Origin: an uncultured Caulobacterales bacterium
GTDB lineage: Bacteria; Pseudomonadota; Alphaproteobacteria; Caulobacterales; Caulobacteraceae
NCBI GenBank assembly: GCA_903858685.1
Contig: CAIOJR010000190.1
Span: forward strand, 1 to 46,259
Direction of reading: 5' to 3'
Length of the DNA stretch: 46,259 nt
Of the stretch, positions 8,101-17,134 are shown in pieces. The notes beneath the pieces were generated by a model. The model saw nothing but the letters and a program-made list of their open reading frames with translations, was not told the DNA's origin and ran no database searches. The first letter of the stretch is position 1, and each line of letters starts with the position of its first letter. The position numbers were made by a program, and so were the translations under genes.

Positions 8101-8553
8101 ATGGCGGCTAAGCTGTCCGGTCCCGGTGGTGGGTCCAAGTTCGATCTGGGTCAGAACTCAGAAATCAACGTGACGCCCTTCGTGGACGTCATGCTTGTTC
8201 TGCTGATCATCTTCATGGTGACCGCACCGTTGGCGACGCTGTCGATCAAGCTCGACCTGCCGCCTGCGCAACCGGCCAACCCCAACACGAAGCCCAAGCC
8301 CCCGACGATCATCAACCTGCAACAGTCGGGCAATATCTTCATCGGCACGGGCCCCAACACCCATTCCACAACGGTTGACAATGTCATTACCGATGTGCGC
8401 GCTGAGTTTGCAGCCAGCAAGAATGACACCGTGTTCATTCGCGCTGACAAGCACGTGAAGTACATCGAGTTCATGACCATTGTGAACAAGCTTCAGGACG
8501 CCGGCATCTTCAAGATCGCCCTGATCACCGAAGACCTGTCCAACGAAACCTGA
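8101..8553 (+). CDS. exbD: ExbD/TolR-family proton-channel subunit
   Basis: A 150-residue inner-membrane protein of the ExbD/TolR family. After a short cytoplasmic tail there is a single transmembrane helix (about residues 27-47) carrying the essential Asp29 in NVTPFVDVMLVLLIIF, then a periplasmic domain with SIKLDLPP and FIRADKHVKYIEFM. With an ExbB/TolQ partner it converts proton-motive force into movement of TonB or TolA. No exbB, tonB, tolQ or tolA gene is adjacent, so this is an orphan copy whose partner must be elsewhere. The ATG at 8101 is chosen because the in-frame extension to 7912 reads through the leader with no homology. It is followed by a strong terminator. Confidence 0.9.
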   Translation: MAAKLSGPGGGSKFDLGQNSEINVTPFVDVMLVLLIIFMVTAPLATLSIKLDLPPAQPANPNTKPKPPTIINLQQSGNIFIGTGPNTHSTTVDNVITDVRAEFAASKNDTVFIRADKHVKYIEFMTIVNKLQDAGIFKIALITEDLSNET

Positions 8554-8580
8554 TCGGACGGGTCCGATCACGAAATACCG

Positions 8581-8611
8581 ACCCCGCTCTGGAAACAGGG
8601 CGGGGTTTTTT
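8581..8611 (+). terminator. Rho-independent terminator after exbD
   Basis: A near-perfect hairpin: ACCCCGC at 8581-8587 pairs with GCGGGGT at 8600-8606, a T-G wobble and CTG/CAG continue the stem, and GAAA forms a tetraloop. The run TTTTTT (8606-8611) follows directly. It lies 28 bases after the exbD stop. Confidence 0.92.
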
Positions 8612-8633
8612 GCGTCTGTTGTCAAACGGGCCC

Positions 8634-8668
8634 AAGAAAAGGGCGGGCTGTCACATGGCGGCCCGCCC
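8634..8668 (-). terminator. Rho-independent terminator after asd
   Basis: On the minus strand GGGCGGGC (8668-8661) pairs with GCCCGCCC (8648-8641) around a 12-base loop, followed by TTTTCTT (8640-8634). It starts 27 bases beyond the asd stop and stands back to back with the exbD terminator, insulating two convergent genes. Confidence 0.88.
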
Positions 8669-8695
8669 TGAGTGTGTCACGCAAACAGGTCTGGA

Positions 8696-9724
8696 TTAGC
8701 GGCGGATCAGGTCTCGCTCATCCAGCAGCTGGGCGATCTGGACGGCATTGAGCGCGGCGCCCTTGCGCAGATTGTCCGACACGACCCACAGGTTCAGACC
8801 GTATCTCACGGTCGGGTCCTTGCGAATCCGGCTGACGAATACGCCGAACTCGCCCACGCATTCCTTTGGTGTGATGTAGCCCGTCGGCTCGTGCTTGTCG
8901 ACCACGACCACGCCGGGCGCTTCGCGCAGGATGTCGCGAGCATCGTCCGCATCCAGTTCGCTTTCAAACTCCAGGTTCACCGACAGGGAGTGGCCGACAA
9001 AGACCGGCACCCGAACACAGGTCACGGTCAGGGCGATGTCGGGGTCCACCATCTTGTGGGTTTCCTTCCACATCTTGGACTCTTCATCAGTGTAGCCGTC
9101 GTCCTGGAAGGCGCCGATGAAGGGGATGACGTTGAAGGCGATCTGCTTTGGGAATTTCTTCGGCTCCGTCGGCCCCAGCACGAATACGCCCTTGGCCTGA
9201 TCCCACAGCTCGTCCATCCCCTCCTTGCCCGCGCCGGACACGGACTGGTAGGTCGATACGACCGCGCGCTTGATCCGGGCCGCATCGTGCAGCGGCTTGA
9301 TCGCCACGACCAGCTGCGCGGTGGAGCAGTTGGGATTGGCGATGATGTTCTTCTTGTGCGCCCAGGACACGTCGTCCGGGTTCACCTCCGGGACGATCAG
9401 CGGCACGTCGGGGTGTTGACGCCAGGCTGACGAATTGTCGATCACGATGGGGCCGGCCGCGCCGATCTTTTCCGACCAGGCCTTGGATACAGCGCCGCCC
9501 GCCGACATCAGGACGAGATCGGTCTGGCTGAAATCAAAGTCATCGAGCGAGACGCATTTGAGAATTCGATCGCCATAGGCGACTTCCTTCCCGACCGATT
9601 TTCGCGACGCCACCGCGTGAATCTCGTCCACCGGGAACTGCAGTTCCTCAAGGATGTTCATCATTTCTCGGCCCACATTGCCCGTGGCGCCGACGACCGC
9701 TACGCGGTAGCCCATGGTCTTCAT
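8696..9724 (-). CDS. asd: aspartate-semialdehyde dehydrogenase
   Basis: A 342-residue NADPH-dependent enzyme that converts aspartyl phosphate to aspartate semialdehyde, the branch point to lysine, diaminopimelate, threonine and methionine. The Rossmann motif is VGATGNVGREM (residues 11-21), and the nucleophile Cys133 sits in NPNCSTAQL. ASRKSVGKE, NPDDVSWAHKKNIIANPNC and VSTYQSVSGAGKEGMDEL match the proteobacterial enzyme. The ATG at 9724 has GGAG 6 bases upstream; an alternative start at 9715 would remove only three residues. It is cytoplasmic and, through diaminopimelate, also serves peptidoglycan synthesis. Monocistronic, with its own terminator. Confidence 0.96.
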   Translation of the reverse strand: MKTMGYRVAVVGATGNVGREMMNILEELQFPVDEIHAVASRKSVGKEVAYGDRILKCVSLDDFDFSQTDLVLMSAGGAVSKAWSEKIGAAGPIVIDNSSAWRQHPDVPLIVPEVNPDDVSWAHKKNIIANPNCSTAQLVVAIKPLHDAARIKRAVVSTYQSVSGAGKEGMDELWDQAKGVFVLGPTEPKKFPKQIAFNVIPFIGAFQDDGYTDEESKMWKETHKMVDPDIALTVTCVRVPVFVGHSLSVNLEFESELDADDARDILREAPGVVVVDKHEPTGYITPKECVGEFGVFVSRIRKDPTVRYGLNLWVVSDNLRKGAALNAVQIAQLLDERDLIRR

Positions 9725-9806
9725 CTCCGTTATCGGTCAAAAGGCGACCGAAAAAGCGGCGAACGCCTAGCCCCTATGGGCGCTTAAAGCAAGGCGGCGC
9801 CTCGTC

Positions 9807-10370
9807 TTATCCTGCCTTGGCGCTCAGCCATTGCTCCCGAGTCTGGCCATAGAGGTCGATGGTGCGATCCAGCGGCGCGGGCAGGCGGGCCTCGCCGATG
9901 CGCTGTGACCCGATGCGAAGCGCTACCGCGATAGAGGCGGAATTGGCTGGATCAATGGAGTGAATCATCTCGTTCCAGCCCAGGGTTTCAAAAGCGTAGT
10001 CCCGCGCAGCAGCCACACCTTCGGTCGCATAACCCCTGCCCCAGGCGTCGCGCGACAGGCCCCAGCCGATCTCATTGCCGGGCCAGCCCTCAGGTCGCCA
10101 GGGGCCAAGCCGCCCGACCCAGCGCCCGGACGCCTTTTCGATGACGGAAAACATTGAAAAGCCCATGATCGACCAGGCGCCGACGACGCTGGTCATGTTG
10201 CGCCACGCCATCATGGGCGGGGTCACGCCGCCGATGAAGCGCATGGTCTCTTCATCCGCCATCGAGGCGGACCAGGCGGGGAAGTCCGACGCCTGGGGCA
10301 TGCGCAAAATGAGCCGCTCTGTCTCCAGAACGGGGACGCTGGCGCTGCTGATATGACCTGTGCGCTCCAT
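9807..10370 (-). CDS. GNAT-family N-acetyltransferase (RimJ/RimL-like)
   Basis: A 187-residue acetyltransferase. The N-terminal strand is ETERLILRMPQASDFPAW, followed by a long central part and the acetyl-CoA pyrophosphate loop RDAWGRGYATEGVAAA. The last motif, YAFETLGWNEMIHSID then NSASIAVALRIG, is typical of the Acetyltransf_3 branch that modifies N-terminal residues of proteins or small amines. Start 10370 (MERTGH) is chosen because AGGAGAAGG lies about 9 bases upstream; an in-frame frame opens at 10418 without a ribosome-binding site. Substrate unknown. It stands alone, between asd and a divergent MAPEG gene. Confidence 0.86.
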   Translation of the reverse strand: MERTGHISSASVPVLETERLILRMPQASDFPAWSASMADEETMRFIGGVTPPMMAWRNMTSVVGAWSIMGFSMFSVIEKASGRWVGRLGPWRPEGWPGNEIGWGLSRDAWGRGYATEGVAAARDYAFETLGWNEMIHSIDPANSASIAVALRIGSQRIGEARLPAPLDRTIDLYGQTREQWLSAKAG

Positions 10371-10485
10371 GGGCGCCTTCTCCTGCTGCGCGGCCTTCAT
10401 GTCACGCCGGCGATGCAAAGATGCTACTTAGGTCCCGCGTCTGGCAATGCTAGGAATGCTGAATCGAGGCGATCGGAGAGAACGC

Positions 10486-10875
10486 ATGTCCCTGTCATTG
10501 CCGGCCGCATACTGGTGCGTGCTCGTGGCCGCGCTGCTTCCTTATGTCTGGGTCGGGGTGGCCAAATGGGGCGCGGGATATGACAACGCCGCGCCACGGG
10601 TGCTGGACCCCTATCAGGGTTATCGCGGCAGAGCCCATGCCGCGCACCTGAACGCTTTCGAGGCCCTGCCCTTCTTTATCGGCGCGGTGGCGCTGGCCCT
10701 TCAGTTTGGCGGCGCGCGGGGTCTGTGGCTGGATCTGTTTTGCGTGGCGTGGATCCTGTTGAGGATTGGCCATGGCGCAGCCTATATCGCGAACCGGCCG
10801 AACTTGCGCTCACTGATCTGGGTCGTGGCGCTCTTCCTCAATATCGCCATCTTCCTGACGCCCGCCCTGACCTGA
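10486..10875 (+). CDS. MAPEG-family membrane protein
   Basis: A 129-residue, four-helix integral membrane protein of the MAPEG superfamily (relatives of microsomal glutathione S-transferase and leukotriene C4 synthase). Recognisable features are YRGRAHAAHLNAFEALPFF, with the conserved R-A-x-x-A-H-x-N-x-x-E pattern between helices 1 and 2, and LLRIGHGAAYIANRP near helix 3. The start at 10486 is supported by GGAGAG 5-10 bases upstream. Bacterial members are seldom characterised; glutathione-dependent detoxification or fatty-acid hydroperoxide reduction is possible but not shown. A second, diverged MAPEG gene lies at 22249-22662. Confidence 0.87.
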   Translation: MSLSLPAAYWCVLVAALLPYVWVGVAKWGAGYDNAAPRVLDPYQGYRGRAHAAHLNAFEALPFFIGAVALALQFGGARGLWLDLFCVAWILLRIGHGAAYIANRPNLRSLIWVVALFLNIAIFLTPALT

Positions 10876-10909
10876 CGCGCCCCTGATCCCACGCCAGGAC
10901 CTTGCCCGA

Positions 10910-11575
10910 TCAGCTCATCGCGTTGCGACACGCGGCCGACATGGCGAAGGGCGCCAGGGCCGTGGCGCAGAGGCTATAGGCCGCCAGAAGCGCCAGGGCC
11001 GGTTTCCAGTCCAGCCCCGTCGACAGGGCGTCGACCGCGCCGGCCCCGAACACGACCAGCGGCGTGAACAGCGGCAGCACGATCACCGCGACCAGAACGC
11101 CGCCGCGCCTCGCCCCCAGCGCCAGCGCCGCGCCGATGCCGCCGATGAAATTGAAGCCCAGACCCGCCAGAAGACTGGTGAGAAACACCAGTGGCGACAG
11201 GTCGGGCGCGCCGCCCAGCGCAATCGCCACCGCAGGCGCGGTCGCGGCCAGGGGCGCGCCGGTGGCCAGCCATTGGGCCAGGCACTTGACCGCCGCCGCC
11301 GCTGCGAGGCCGGGAGAGCCCAGGGTGAGAAGATCAAGCGCCCCGTCTTCGAAGTCCCGCTCGAACAGGCGCTCCAGCGACAGAAGCGAGGCCAGCGCCA
11401 GGGCGGCGAAGGCGGCGCCCGGCGCGACGGCGGCCAGCCGCTTTGGATCGGGTCCCTCCGCCAATGGCAGCAAGACGGCCACGCCGGCATAGAATCCGCA
11501 TGCCAGGAGGGGCCCGCCGCCCCGACCATAGGCCAGGGCCAACTCGCGACGAAACAGGGCCAGAATCGCCTTCAT
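10910..11575 (-). CDS. ccmB: heme exporter membrane subunit CcmB
   Basis: A 221-residue polytopic protein with about six hydrophobic helices. The CcmB signature is at the N-terminus (LALFRRELALAYGRGGG) and in the segment LLSLERLFERDFEDGALDLL, which forms the coupling region with CcmA. CcmAB is the ABC transporter that releases holo-CcmE from the CcmC-heme complex during cytochrome c maturation. Start 11575 overlaps the ccmA stop (ATGA). CcmC, usually next in this operon, is missing here: the following gene is on the other strand. Confidence 0.93.
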   Translation of the reverse strand: MKAILALFRRELALAYGRGGGPLLACGFYAGVAVLLPLAEGPDPKRLAAVAPGAAFAALALASLLSLERLFERDFEDGALDLLTLGSPGLAAAAAVKCLAQWLATGAPLAATAPAVAIALGGAPDLSPLVFLTSLLAGLGFNFIGGIGAALALGARRGGVLVAVIVLPLFTPLVVFGAGAVDALSTGLDWKPALALLAAYSLCATALAPFAMSAACRNAMS

Positions 11576-12207
11576 CGGCCGGCTCCCAGATCCAGAGAGC
11601 CTGTGGTCATGGGCAAGGGGTCGTGCACCGCCGCCAGGATCAGGCCGCCCTCGGCGAGATGGGCCTTCATCACCTCCGCAAAGCGGGCGCGCATGGCGGC
11701 GTCCAACGGGGCCATCGGCTCGTCCAGCAGCCACAGCTTGCGCGGCGCCGCCAAAAGCCTTGCGAGCGCCAGGCGCCGCCTTTGCCCTGCTGACAGTTTG
11801 CGCACTTCCAGATCCATCAGGGGCGACAGCGAAAACGTCTCGATGGCGCGGCTCAGATCGCCCTCGCCGCCCATCCATCGGGCCCAGAAGTCCAGTTCCT
11901 CGCGCGCCGTCCGACCGGGCTTCAGGCCATCGAGATGGGCCAGAAGGTGCAGTCCTTCGCTGCGCGCGGCGTCGGCCTCCAGCGGGCCCGTTTCATTTTC
12001 AAAGCGGACCTCGCCGCTGACCGGTCGAATCATGCCGGCGATCACGCGCAGGAGGCTTGTCTTGCCCGCGCCATTGGCGCCGGTCAGCGCCATGGCCTCG
12101 CCTTGCGCCAGTTGAGCCTTGAGGCCAGCGAACAATCGTCGGTCTCCGCGGGCCACGGTCAGGTCATTTATCGCCAAAAGGCGAATATTAGTCGCGTGAT
12201 CGGTCAT
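11572..12207 (-). CDS. ccmA: heme exporter ATP-binding subunit CcmA
   Basis: A 211-residue ABC ATPase. Walker A is GANGAGKT (43-50), the signature LSAGQRRR (138-145) and Walker B LWLLDEP (158-164), followed by the switch His in AAVHDP. The arrangement and the short length are those of CcmA, which with CcmB drives release of heme-loaded CcmE in system I cytochrome c maturation. Neighbours support the call: ccmB overlaps by 4 bases, and acnA is divergent, an arrangement I remember as common in alphaproteobacteria. A membrane-anchored cytochrome c at 24582-25193 is one likely client of the pathway. Confidence 0.93.
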   Translation of the reverse strand: MTDHATNIRLLAINDLTVARGDRRLFAGLKAQLAQGEAMALTGANGAGKTSLLRVIAGMIRPVSGEVRFENETGPLEADAARSEGLHLLAHLDGLKPGRTAREELDFWARWMGGEGDLSRAIETFSLSPLMDLEVRKLSAGQRRRLALARLLAAPRKLWLLDEPMAPLDAAMRARFAEVMKAHLAEGGLILAAVHDPLPMTTGSLDLGAGR

Positions 12208-12372
12208 GGACGGGAAACACTTGCGGGTCTATTGAAGCGATTGGCCGCGCGGGATGAACGCGGCGCGCGAACGGACGCTGTGTGTCCGGTCGGTCTGCGC
12301 GCGATCCCGCCCCTCATCAAAGGGCCCCGGACTCCCGGGCAACAGGCGGGCCTCAGAAGGAGATGTCTTGTC

Positions 12373-15090
12373 ATGCCGTCCATTGACAGCCTCAAAGCCC
12401 GCCGTGAACTCACGGTAGGCAGCCAGACCTACGTCTATTACAGCCTAAAGGCCGCAGAGGAAGCCGGTCTTTCAGGCGTTTCGCGACTTCCAGCCTCTTT
12501 GAAGGTCCTGCTTGAAAACCTTTTGCGCAACGAAGACGGCAATTCGGTCGATGTGAACGATCTTCGCGCGGTCGCCGCCTTCATCGAAAACAAGGGCAAG
12601 GCCGAGCATGAGATCTCGTTCCGCCCCGCTCGCGTGCTGATGCAGGACTTTACCGGCGTGCCCGCGGTGGTGGATCTGGCGGCCATGCGCGACGCCATGA
12701 GGGCCCTGGGCGCCGACCCCTCCAAGATCAACCCGTTGAACCCGGTCGACCTGGTCATCGACCACTCCGTGATGGTCGACCACTTCGGCAACGCCGCCGC
12801 CTTTGGTCAGAATGTGGATGTGGAATATCAGCGCAACAGCGAGCGTTACCGCTTCCTGCGGTGGGGTTCGTCCGCCTTCGCCAATTTCCGCGTGGTTCCG
12901 CCCGGCACCGGCATCTGCCACCAGGTGAATCTGGAATATCTGGCCCAGACCGTCTGGTCGGCTCAGGACGGCGAAGATCTGGTGGCCTATCCGGATACGG
13001 TGGTGGGCACGGACAGCCACACCACCATGATCAACGGCCTGGCTGTGCTGGGTTGGGGCGTTGGCGGCATCGAGGCGGAAGCCGCCATGCTGGGCCAGCC
13101 CATTCCGATGCTGATCCCCGAAGTCATCGGCTTCCGGCTGACAGGAAAGCTGCCGGAAGGGGCGACCGCGACCGATCTGGTGCTGACCGTCACCCAGATG
13201 CTGCGAAATAAGGGCGTGGTCGGCAAGTTCGTTGAGTTCTATGGCTCGGGTCTGGCCAATCTGACGCTCGAGGATCAGGCGACCATCGCCAACATGGCTC
13301 CGGAATATGGCGCCACCTGCGGCTATTTCCCTGTCAGCCAGGCGACCCTGACCTTCCTGGCCCAGACCGGCCGCACGCCCGAGCGTGTGGCGCTGGTCGA
13401 GGCCTACGCCAAGGAACAGGGCCTGTGGGTCGACGAAAACACCGAAGAGGCGGTCTATACCGATACGCTCGATCTTGATCTTGGCACGGTGCAGTCCTCG
13501 CTCGCCGGTCCCAAGCGTCCTCAGGACCGCGTCGCTCTGGCGGAAGCCGCCCAGGGTTTCAAGGTCGCTCTGGCGGGTGACTTCGGCAAGGCCGGCAAGG
13601 AAGGCGAACGCGTCGCGGTCAGGACGGAAGCCGGCGAGGCCGCCGGATTCGATGTCGGCCACGGCGATGTGGTCATTGCGGCCATCACCTCCTGCACCAA
13701 CACATCCAATCCCTCGGTGCTGATCGCGGCTGGGCTGGTGGCGCGCAAGGCCCGTGCGCGCGGCATGAAGGTCAAGCCGTGGGTCAAGACGTCGCTGGCG
13801 CCCGGATCGCAGGTGGTCACCGACTACCTGACCAATTCCGGCCTGCAGGAGGATCTCGACGCGCTGGGCTTCAATCTGGTCGGTTATGGCTGCACCACCT
13901 GTATCGGCAATTCAGGCCCCCTGCCTGCGCCGATTACGGCGGCCATCAACGAGGGCGACCTCGTGGCTGCGGCGGTCCTGTCCGGCAACCGTAATTTCGA
14001 AGGCCGGGTCAGCCCTGATGTCCGCGCCAACTATCTGGCGTCGCCGCCTCTGGTGGTGGCCTATGCTCTGGCCGGCACCATGCAAAAGGACCTGATGAGC
14101 GAAGCGGTGGGCGAGGACGCCGACGGTCAGCCTGTCTATCTGCGCGACATCTGGCCGACCAATCAGGAAATCGCCGATATTCAGCGCGCCAATGTCACCA
14201 ACGCCCTGTTCTCCACCCGCTATGCCGATGTCTTCAAGGGCGACGAGCACTGGCAGGCGATCCAGGTCGAAGGCGGCCAGACCTACGGATGGGAGGGCGA
14301 CAGCACCTATGTGCAGAACCCGCCCTATTTCGAAGGCATGACCATGACGCCGGCGCCGGTGACCGATATCAAGGAAGCTCGCGTTCTGGCGGTCTTCGGC
14401 GATTCCATCACCACCGACCATATCTCGCCTGCGGGCAATATCCGCAAGACGTCTCCTGCGGGCGAATATCTGATCGATCACGGCGTCAGCGTCGCGGACT
14501 TCAACGGCTATGGCGCACGCCGCGGCAATCACCAGGTGATGATGCGCGGCACCTTCGCCAATATCCGCATCCGCAACAGGATCACGCCCGACATCGAAGG
14601 CGGCGTGACCAAGCACTTCCCGACCGGCGAGGTGATGTCGATCTATGACGCCGCCATGCGCTATCAGACTGAAGGCCGTCCCCTGATCGTGTTTGCGGGC
14701 AAGGAATACGGCACCGGTTCATCGCGCGACTGGGCGGCCAAGGGCACGCGTCTTCTGGGCGTTCGCGCCGTCATTGCTGAAAGCTTTGAACGGATTCACC
14801 GGTCCAACCTCGTGGGCATGGGCGTTCTGCCCCTGCAATTCATCGAGGAAGGCTGGCAACGCCTGGGTCTGACGGGCGAGGAGATCATCTCGATCCGCGG
14901 TCTGACCGAGATCACGCCCCGCAAGACCCTCTATGTGGAACTCTATCGTCCGTCGGACCACAAGACGGCGCGCTTCCCGGTCCGTTGCCGGATCGACACC
15001 CAGACTGAGCTGGAATATTTCCGCTCGGGCGGGGTTATGCCTTACGTCTTGCGCAATCTGGCGCGCACGACTGCGGAAGCTGCGGAGTAG
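12373..15090 (+). CDS. acnA: aconitate hydratase AcnA
   Basis: A 905-residue monofunctional aconitase of the AcnA/IRP type, interconverting citrate and isocitrate in the TCA cycle. The [4Fe-4S] ligands are Cys441 (SCTNTSNP) and Cys507/Cys510 (CTTCIGNSG). Other landmarks are [13 protein letters not shown] near residue 214, [13 protein letters not shown], the swivel domain with [14 protein letters not shown], and [16 protein letters not shown] with the active-site serine loop. The ATG at 12373 follows AAGGAG by about 9 bases; an open frame to 11935 is antisense to ccmA and is rejected. It may also bind mRNA when iron is low, as AcnA does in other bacteria, but nothing here shows that directly. 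A terminator follows. Confidence 0.97.
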   Translation: MPSIDSLKARRELTVGSQTYVYYSLKAAEEAGLSGVSRLPASLKVLLENLLRNEDGNSVDVNDLRAVAAFIENKGKAEHEISFRPARVLMQDFTGVPAVVDLAAMRDAMRALGADPSKINPLNPVDLVIDHSVMVDHFGNAAAFGQNVDVEYQRNSERYRFLRWGSSAFANFRVVPPGTGICHQVNLEYLAQTVWSAQDGEDLVAYPDTVVGTDSHTTMINGLAVLGWGVGGIEAEAAMLGQPIPMLIPEVIGFRLTGKLPEGATATDLVLTVTQMLRNKGVVGKFVEFYGSGLANLTLEDQATIANMAPEYGATCGYFPVSQATLTFLAQTGRTPERVALVEAYAKEQGLWVDENTEEAVYTDTLDLDLGTVQSSLAGPKRPQDRVALAEAAQGFKVALAGDFGKAGKEGERVAVRTEAGEAAGFDVGHGDVVIAAITSCTNTSNPSVLIAAGLVARKARARGMKVKPWVKTSLAPGSQVVTDYLTNSGLQEDLDALGFNLVGYGCTTCIGNSGPLPAPITAAINEGDLVAAAVLSGNRNFEGRVSPDVRANYLASPPLVVAYALAGTMQKDLMSEAVGEDADGQPVYLRDIWPTNQEIADIQRANVTNALFSTRYADVFKGDEHWQAIQVEGGQTYGWEGDSTYVQNPPYFEGMTMTPAPVTDIKEARVLAVFGDSITTDHISPAGNIRKTSPAGEYLIDHGVSVADFNGYGARRGNHQVMMRGTFANIRIRNRITPDIEGGVTKHFPTGEVMSIYDAAMRYQTEGRPLIVFAGKEYGTGSSRDWAAKGTRLLGVRAVIAESFERIHRSNLVGMGVLPLQFIEEGWQRLGLTGEEIISIRGLTEITPRKTLYVELYRPSDHKTARFPVRCRIDTQTELEYFRSGGVMPYVLRNLARTTAEAAE

Positions 15091-15129
15091 CCAGCCGCGA
15101 AACACCGGCCTAAGCTGGCGAGATTCGGG

Positions 15130-15158
15130 AGGGGGCGACGCTTGCGTCGCCCTCTTTC
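15130..15158 (+). terminator. terminator after acnA
   Basis: The stem GGGCGACG (15133-15140) and CGTCGCCC (15145-15152), loop CTTG, is extended by A-G/T-C pairs at its base. A short T-rich tail (TCTTTCGT) follows. It lies 40 bases after the acnA stop. The U-tract is weak, but the stem is strong. Confidence 0.75.
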
Positions 15159-15192
15159 GTCCCGCTCACGCAGAGGTGAGGCCAGATTTTGT

Positions 15193-15207
15193 GTAAACCT
15201 GGTTTAA
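15193..15207. promoter_or_regulatory. possible CtrA half-consensus / palindrome before the DUF1223 gene
   Basis: GTAA-N7-TTAA, which on the minus strand reads TTAA-N7-TTAC, one base away from the CtrA box TTAA-N7-TTAA. The same bases form a perfect 13-base palindrome, TAAACC-T-GGTTTA (15194-15206). It lies 11 bases before the ATG at 15218, so a bound protein would block transcription or translation start. Without a genome-wide motif scan, neither reading is proven. Confidence 0.3.
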
Positions 15208-15217
15208 GACCGGCTCC

Positions 15218-15937
15218 ATGCTGAGCTTCACCCGGTCGGCCAAGGCCGTCACCCTTTTTTGCGTCCAGGTCCTGACAGGATCCCTCGCCATCGCGCCTGT
15301 GGCGGGCGCAGCAACGCATCACCCGCCTCCCCACATTGTGGAGCTGTTCACGGCCCAGGGCTGTAGCAGCTGCCCAGAAGCGGATCTGGCGCTCAAGACC
15401 CTGACCGAGCGCAAGGACCTCATCGCGCTCACCCTGCCGGTCGATTACTGGGATTATCTCGGCTGGAAGGACACGCTGGCCCAGCCGGACTTCACGCTCC
15501 GCCAGTCGGCCTACAAGACCCGCTTCCGCCTGAGGGAGCTCTATACGCCTCAGATGGTCATCGATGGTCATGCCGAAGCGGCGGGACTGGACCATGCCAG
15601 GATCGATTCGCTTCTGGGCCCGGCCCCGACGCCACAGGCGCGCATTCGGCTGACGGCGCGCCATGTCAATGTGAGCGGTCGCGCGCCCGCGACCGGCGCC
15701 GATGTCTGGCTCGTCCGTTACGATCCGTCGCCACAGTCTGTTCAGGTCAAGACCGGCGATAACCGAGGCAAGCTGGTCGTTCAGCAGAATGTCGTCAAAT
15801 CCATCGCCCGGCTGGGCCGGTGGCGCGGGGGCGACAAGTCCTGGCCGCTTTCGGCGCCGGCCCCGGACGGGCTGAAGACAGTGATCCTTGTCCAGACGTC
15901 ACGCGGCGGCGACATCCTGGCGAGCGCGACGGATTAG
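15218..15937 (+). CDS. exported DUF1223 thioredoxin-like protein
   Basis: A 239-residue protein with a signal peptide (cleavage near residue 32, after AGAATHH or just before). The core starts with VELFTAQGCSSCPEAD, a C-x-x-C pair at Cys49/Cys52 in a thioredoxin-like fold, and continues with LPVDYWDYLGWKDTLAQP and TPQMVIDGH, the hallmarks of DUF1223. The C-terminal half (after residue 140) is a beta-rich domain. The protein is probably a periplasmic thiol oxidoreductase, but no member has a settled substrate. It follows acnA on the same strand after a terminator. A DUF1223 gene next to acnA is, to my recollection, a recurring pairing in alphaproteobacteria. Confidence 0.88.
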   Translation: MLSFTRSAKAVTLFCVQVLTGSLAIAPVAGAATHHPPPHIVELFTAQGCSSCPEADLALKTLTERKDLIALTLPVDYWDYLGWKDTLAQPDFTLRQSAYKTRFRLRELYTPQMVIDGHAEAAGLDHARIDSLLGPAPTPQARIRLTARHVNVSGRAPATGADVWLVRYDPSPQSVQVKTGDNRGKLVVQQNVVKSIARLGRWRGGDKSWPLSAPAPDGLKTVILVQTSRGGDILASATD

Positions 15938-15962
15938 GACCTAATCCTTGCCGATGAAAGGC

Positions 15963-16010
15963 GGGGGGTGTCGACCGATCCATCACGCCCGATCCGGGGG
16001 GCTGGGGGGG
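15963..16010 (+). repeat. three long G tracts in an intergenic spacer
   Basis: Runs of six G (15963-15968), six G (15996-16001) and seven G (16004-16010) lie between the DUF1223 stop and the end of the minus-strand ELM1 gene. In a window with few homopolymers longer than five this is conspicuous. The third and second tracts are separated by only CT. A fourth tract to close a conventional quadruplex is not evident. No other gene or RNA is visible in 15938-16117. Confidence 0.55.
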
Positions 16011-16117
16011 CTGTTCAGGTACCGGGATCGGCGTGTCCAACCGGTCGACCCTGTCCTTATCGCCTGTCTATGTGGTCCGTAAGCGACGAGAATGGGGCGA
16101 TTTCGTGGTTTATGATT

Positions 16118-17134
16118 TCACCAGCGCTGCGCTTGCCGGCGCGCTGACATACGCATCAGCACCTCCTCAGCCGCCCGCTCGGTCTCTTTCAGCGGCGCAT
16201 AGGCCCAGCTCTCGATGCGACCTTCAAACGGTCTGGTGACGCCGCGACGGGCCAGATCGTCCAAAAACTGCCGTCTGCGCGGCTGACCGCCGTCCATGGC
16301 CAGCATATAGACCGGCGCGCCAGTGGCGGCGGCTTCGGCTGGCATGTTGGCGGAATCCTCTGTCACCAGTACAGCGTCGGCATAGCCCAGAAAACCAAAG
16401 AAGGGATTTGGACCCTGGTCGTTCCAGATCATGCCGGGCAGGCCTGACAGGCGCTGTTGCAATATGTCTCGCGCCCGGGCGGGCGTGCGCCGTGAAAAGG
16501 TCAGCATGAGCGACCCGCCGCAGGCGCGGATGGCGCGCTCAATATCGTCGGCCATGGTCTCGGCGCGTCGCGGGCTCAGATCATAGGCCCTGGCCTTGCC
16601 GCCGATCAGGGCCGCCACACGTGGGCGCGGAAGTGCAGCCAGACTGTCTGCAAAGGCCTTGCGTCCTTCTTCCAGTCGCCCTTCCGAGACACGATGCGGC
16701 GTGCCGGTGATGGCGAACACATTGGGCCCGCTCAGCTTGTCATGCGCTGGCGGGATGACCAGATCGAACAGCCGGGCAGGACGGACCGGGTCCTGCATCT
16801 GCACCACGAAGGTTTGACCTCCTGACCATCGCCGCACCGCGATCGACAGGGGAATGGAGGCTCGGCCATTGGCGATCCACAGGTCGGGCCATGGCGGCGC
16901 GAGGGCTTCCGCCCCCCTTGCCAGCAAACCGCGCAGGCCGGGCATGAGTCGCGACGGCGCACGTCGCATCCAGACGGGCCAGGCGATCTGCTTGCAGATG
17001 ATCTCGGCGGCGACCCGGCGCGCAACGGCTTCGGCAAGCCCCAACGCCTGGTTTTCGATCCCGGCGCGACCGTCGCTGACGACCCAGATCGTCAACGGCC
17101 GGCCGGGGGTTGGCGTCGCGCCGTTCAGATCCAC
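16118..17134 (-). CDS. ELM1/GtrOC1-family protein (DUF1022)
   Basis: A 338-residue protein of the family named for plant ELM1, a mitochondrial fission factor; in bacteria it has a two-lobed glycosyltransferase-B-like fold. Motifs: [20 protein letters not shown] at the N-terminus, [59 protein letters not shown] and the C-lobe nucleotide-sugar-like site [20 protein letters not shown]. No signal peptide. The start at 17134 overlaps the greA stop region by 10 bases on the same strand, so the two are co-transcribed. A role in surface-glycan or lipid-linked sugar metabolism is suggested by fold and by the pseudaminate genes 600 bases away, but is inference. Confidence 0.83.
   Translation of the reverse strand: MDLNGATPTPGRPLTIWVVSDGRAGIENQALGLAEAVARRVAAEIICKQIAWPVWMRRAPSRLMPGLRGLLARGAEALAPPWPDLWIANGRASIPLSIAVRRWSGGQTFVVQMQDPVRPARLFDLVIPPAHDKLSGPNVFAITGTPHRVSEGRLEEGRKAFADSLAALPRPRVAALIGGKARAYDLSPRRAETMADDIERAIRACGGSLMLTFSRRTPARARDILQQRLSGLPGMIWNDQGPNPFFGFLGYADAVLVTEDSANMPAEAAATGAPVYMLAMDGGQPRRRQFLDDLARRGVTRPFEGRIESWAYAPLKETERAAEEVLMRMSARRQAQRW

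Noticed and set aside
11935-12372. N-terminal extension of aconitase.
   Set aside because: Antisense to ccmA; aconitase homology and an AAGGAG site fix the start at 12373.
12472-13662. 396-codon open frame antisense to acnA.
   Set aside because: Lies wholly within acnA and shows no motif, signal peptide or ribosome-binding site.
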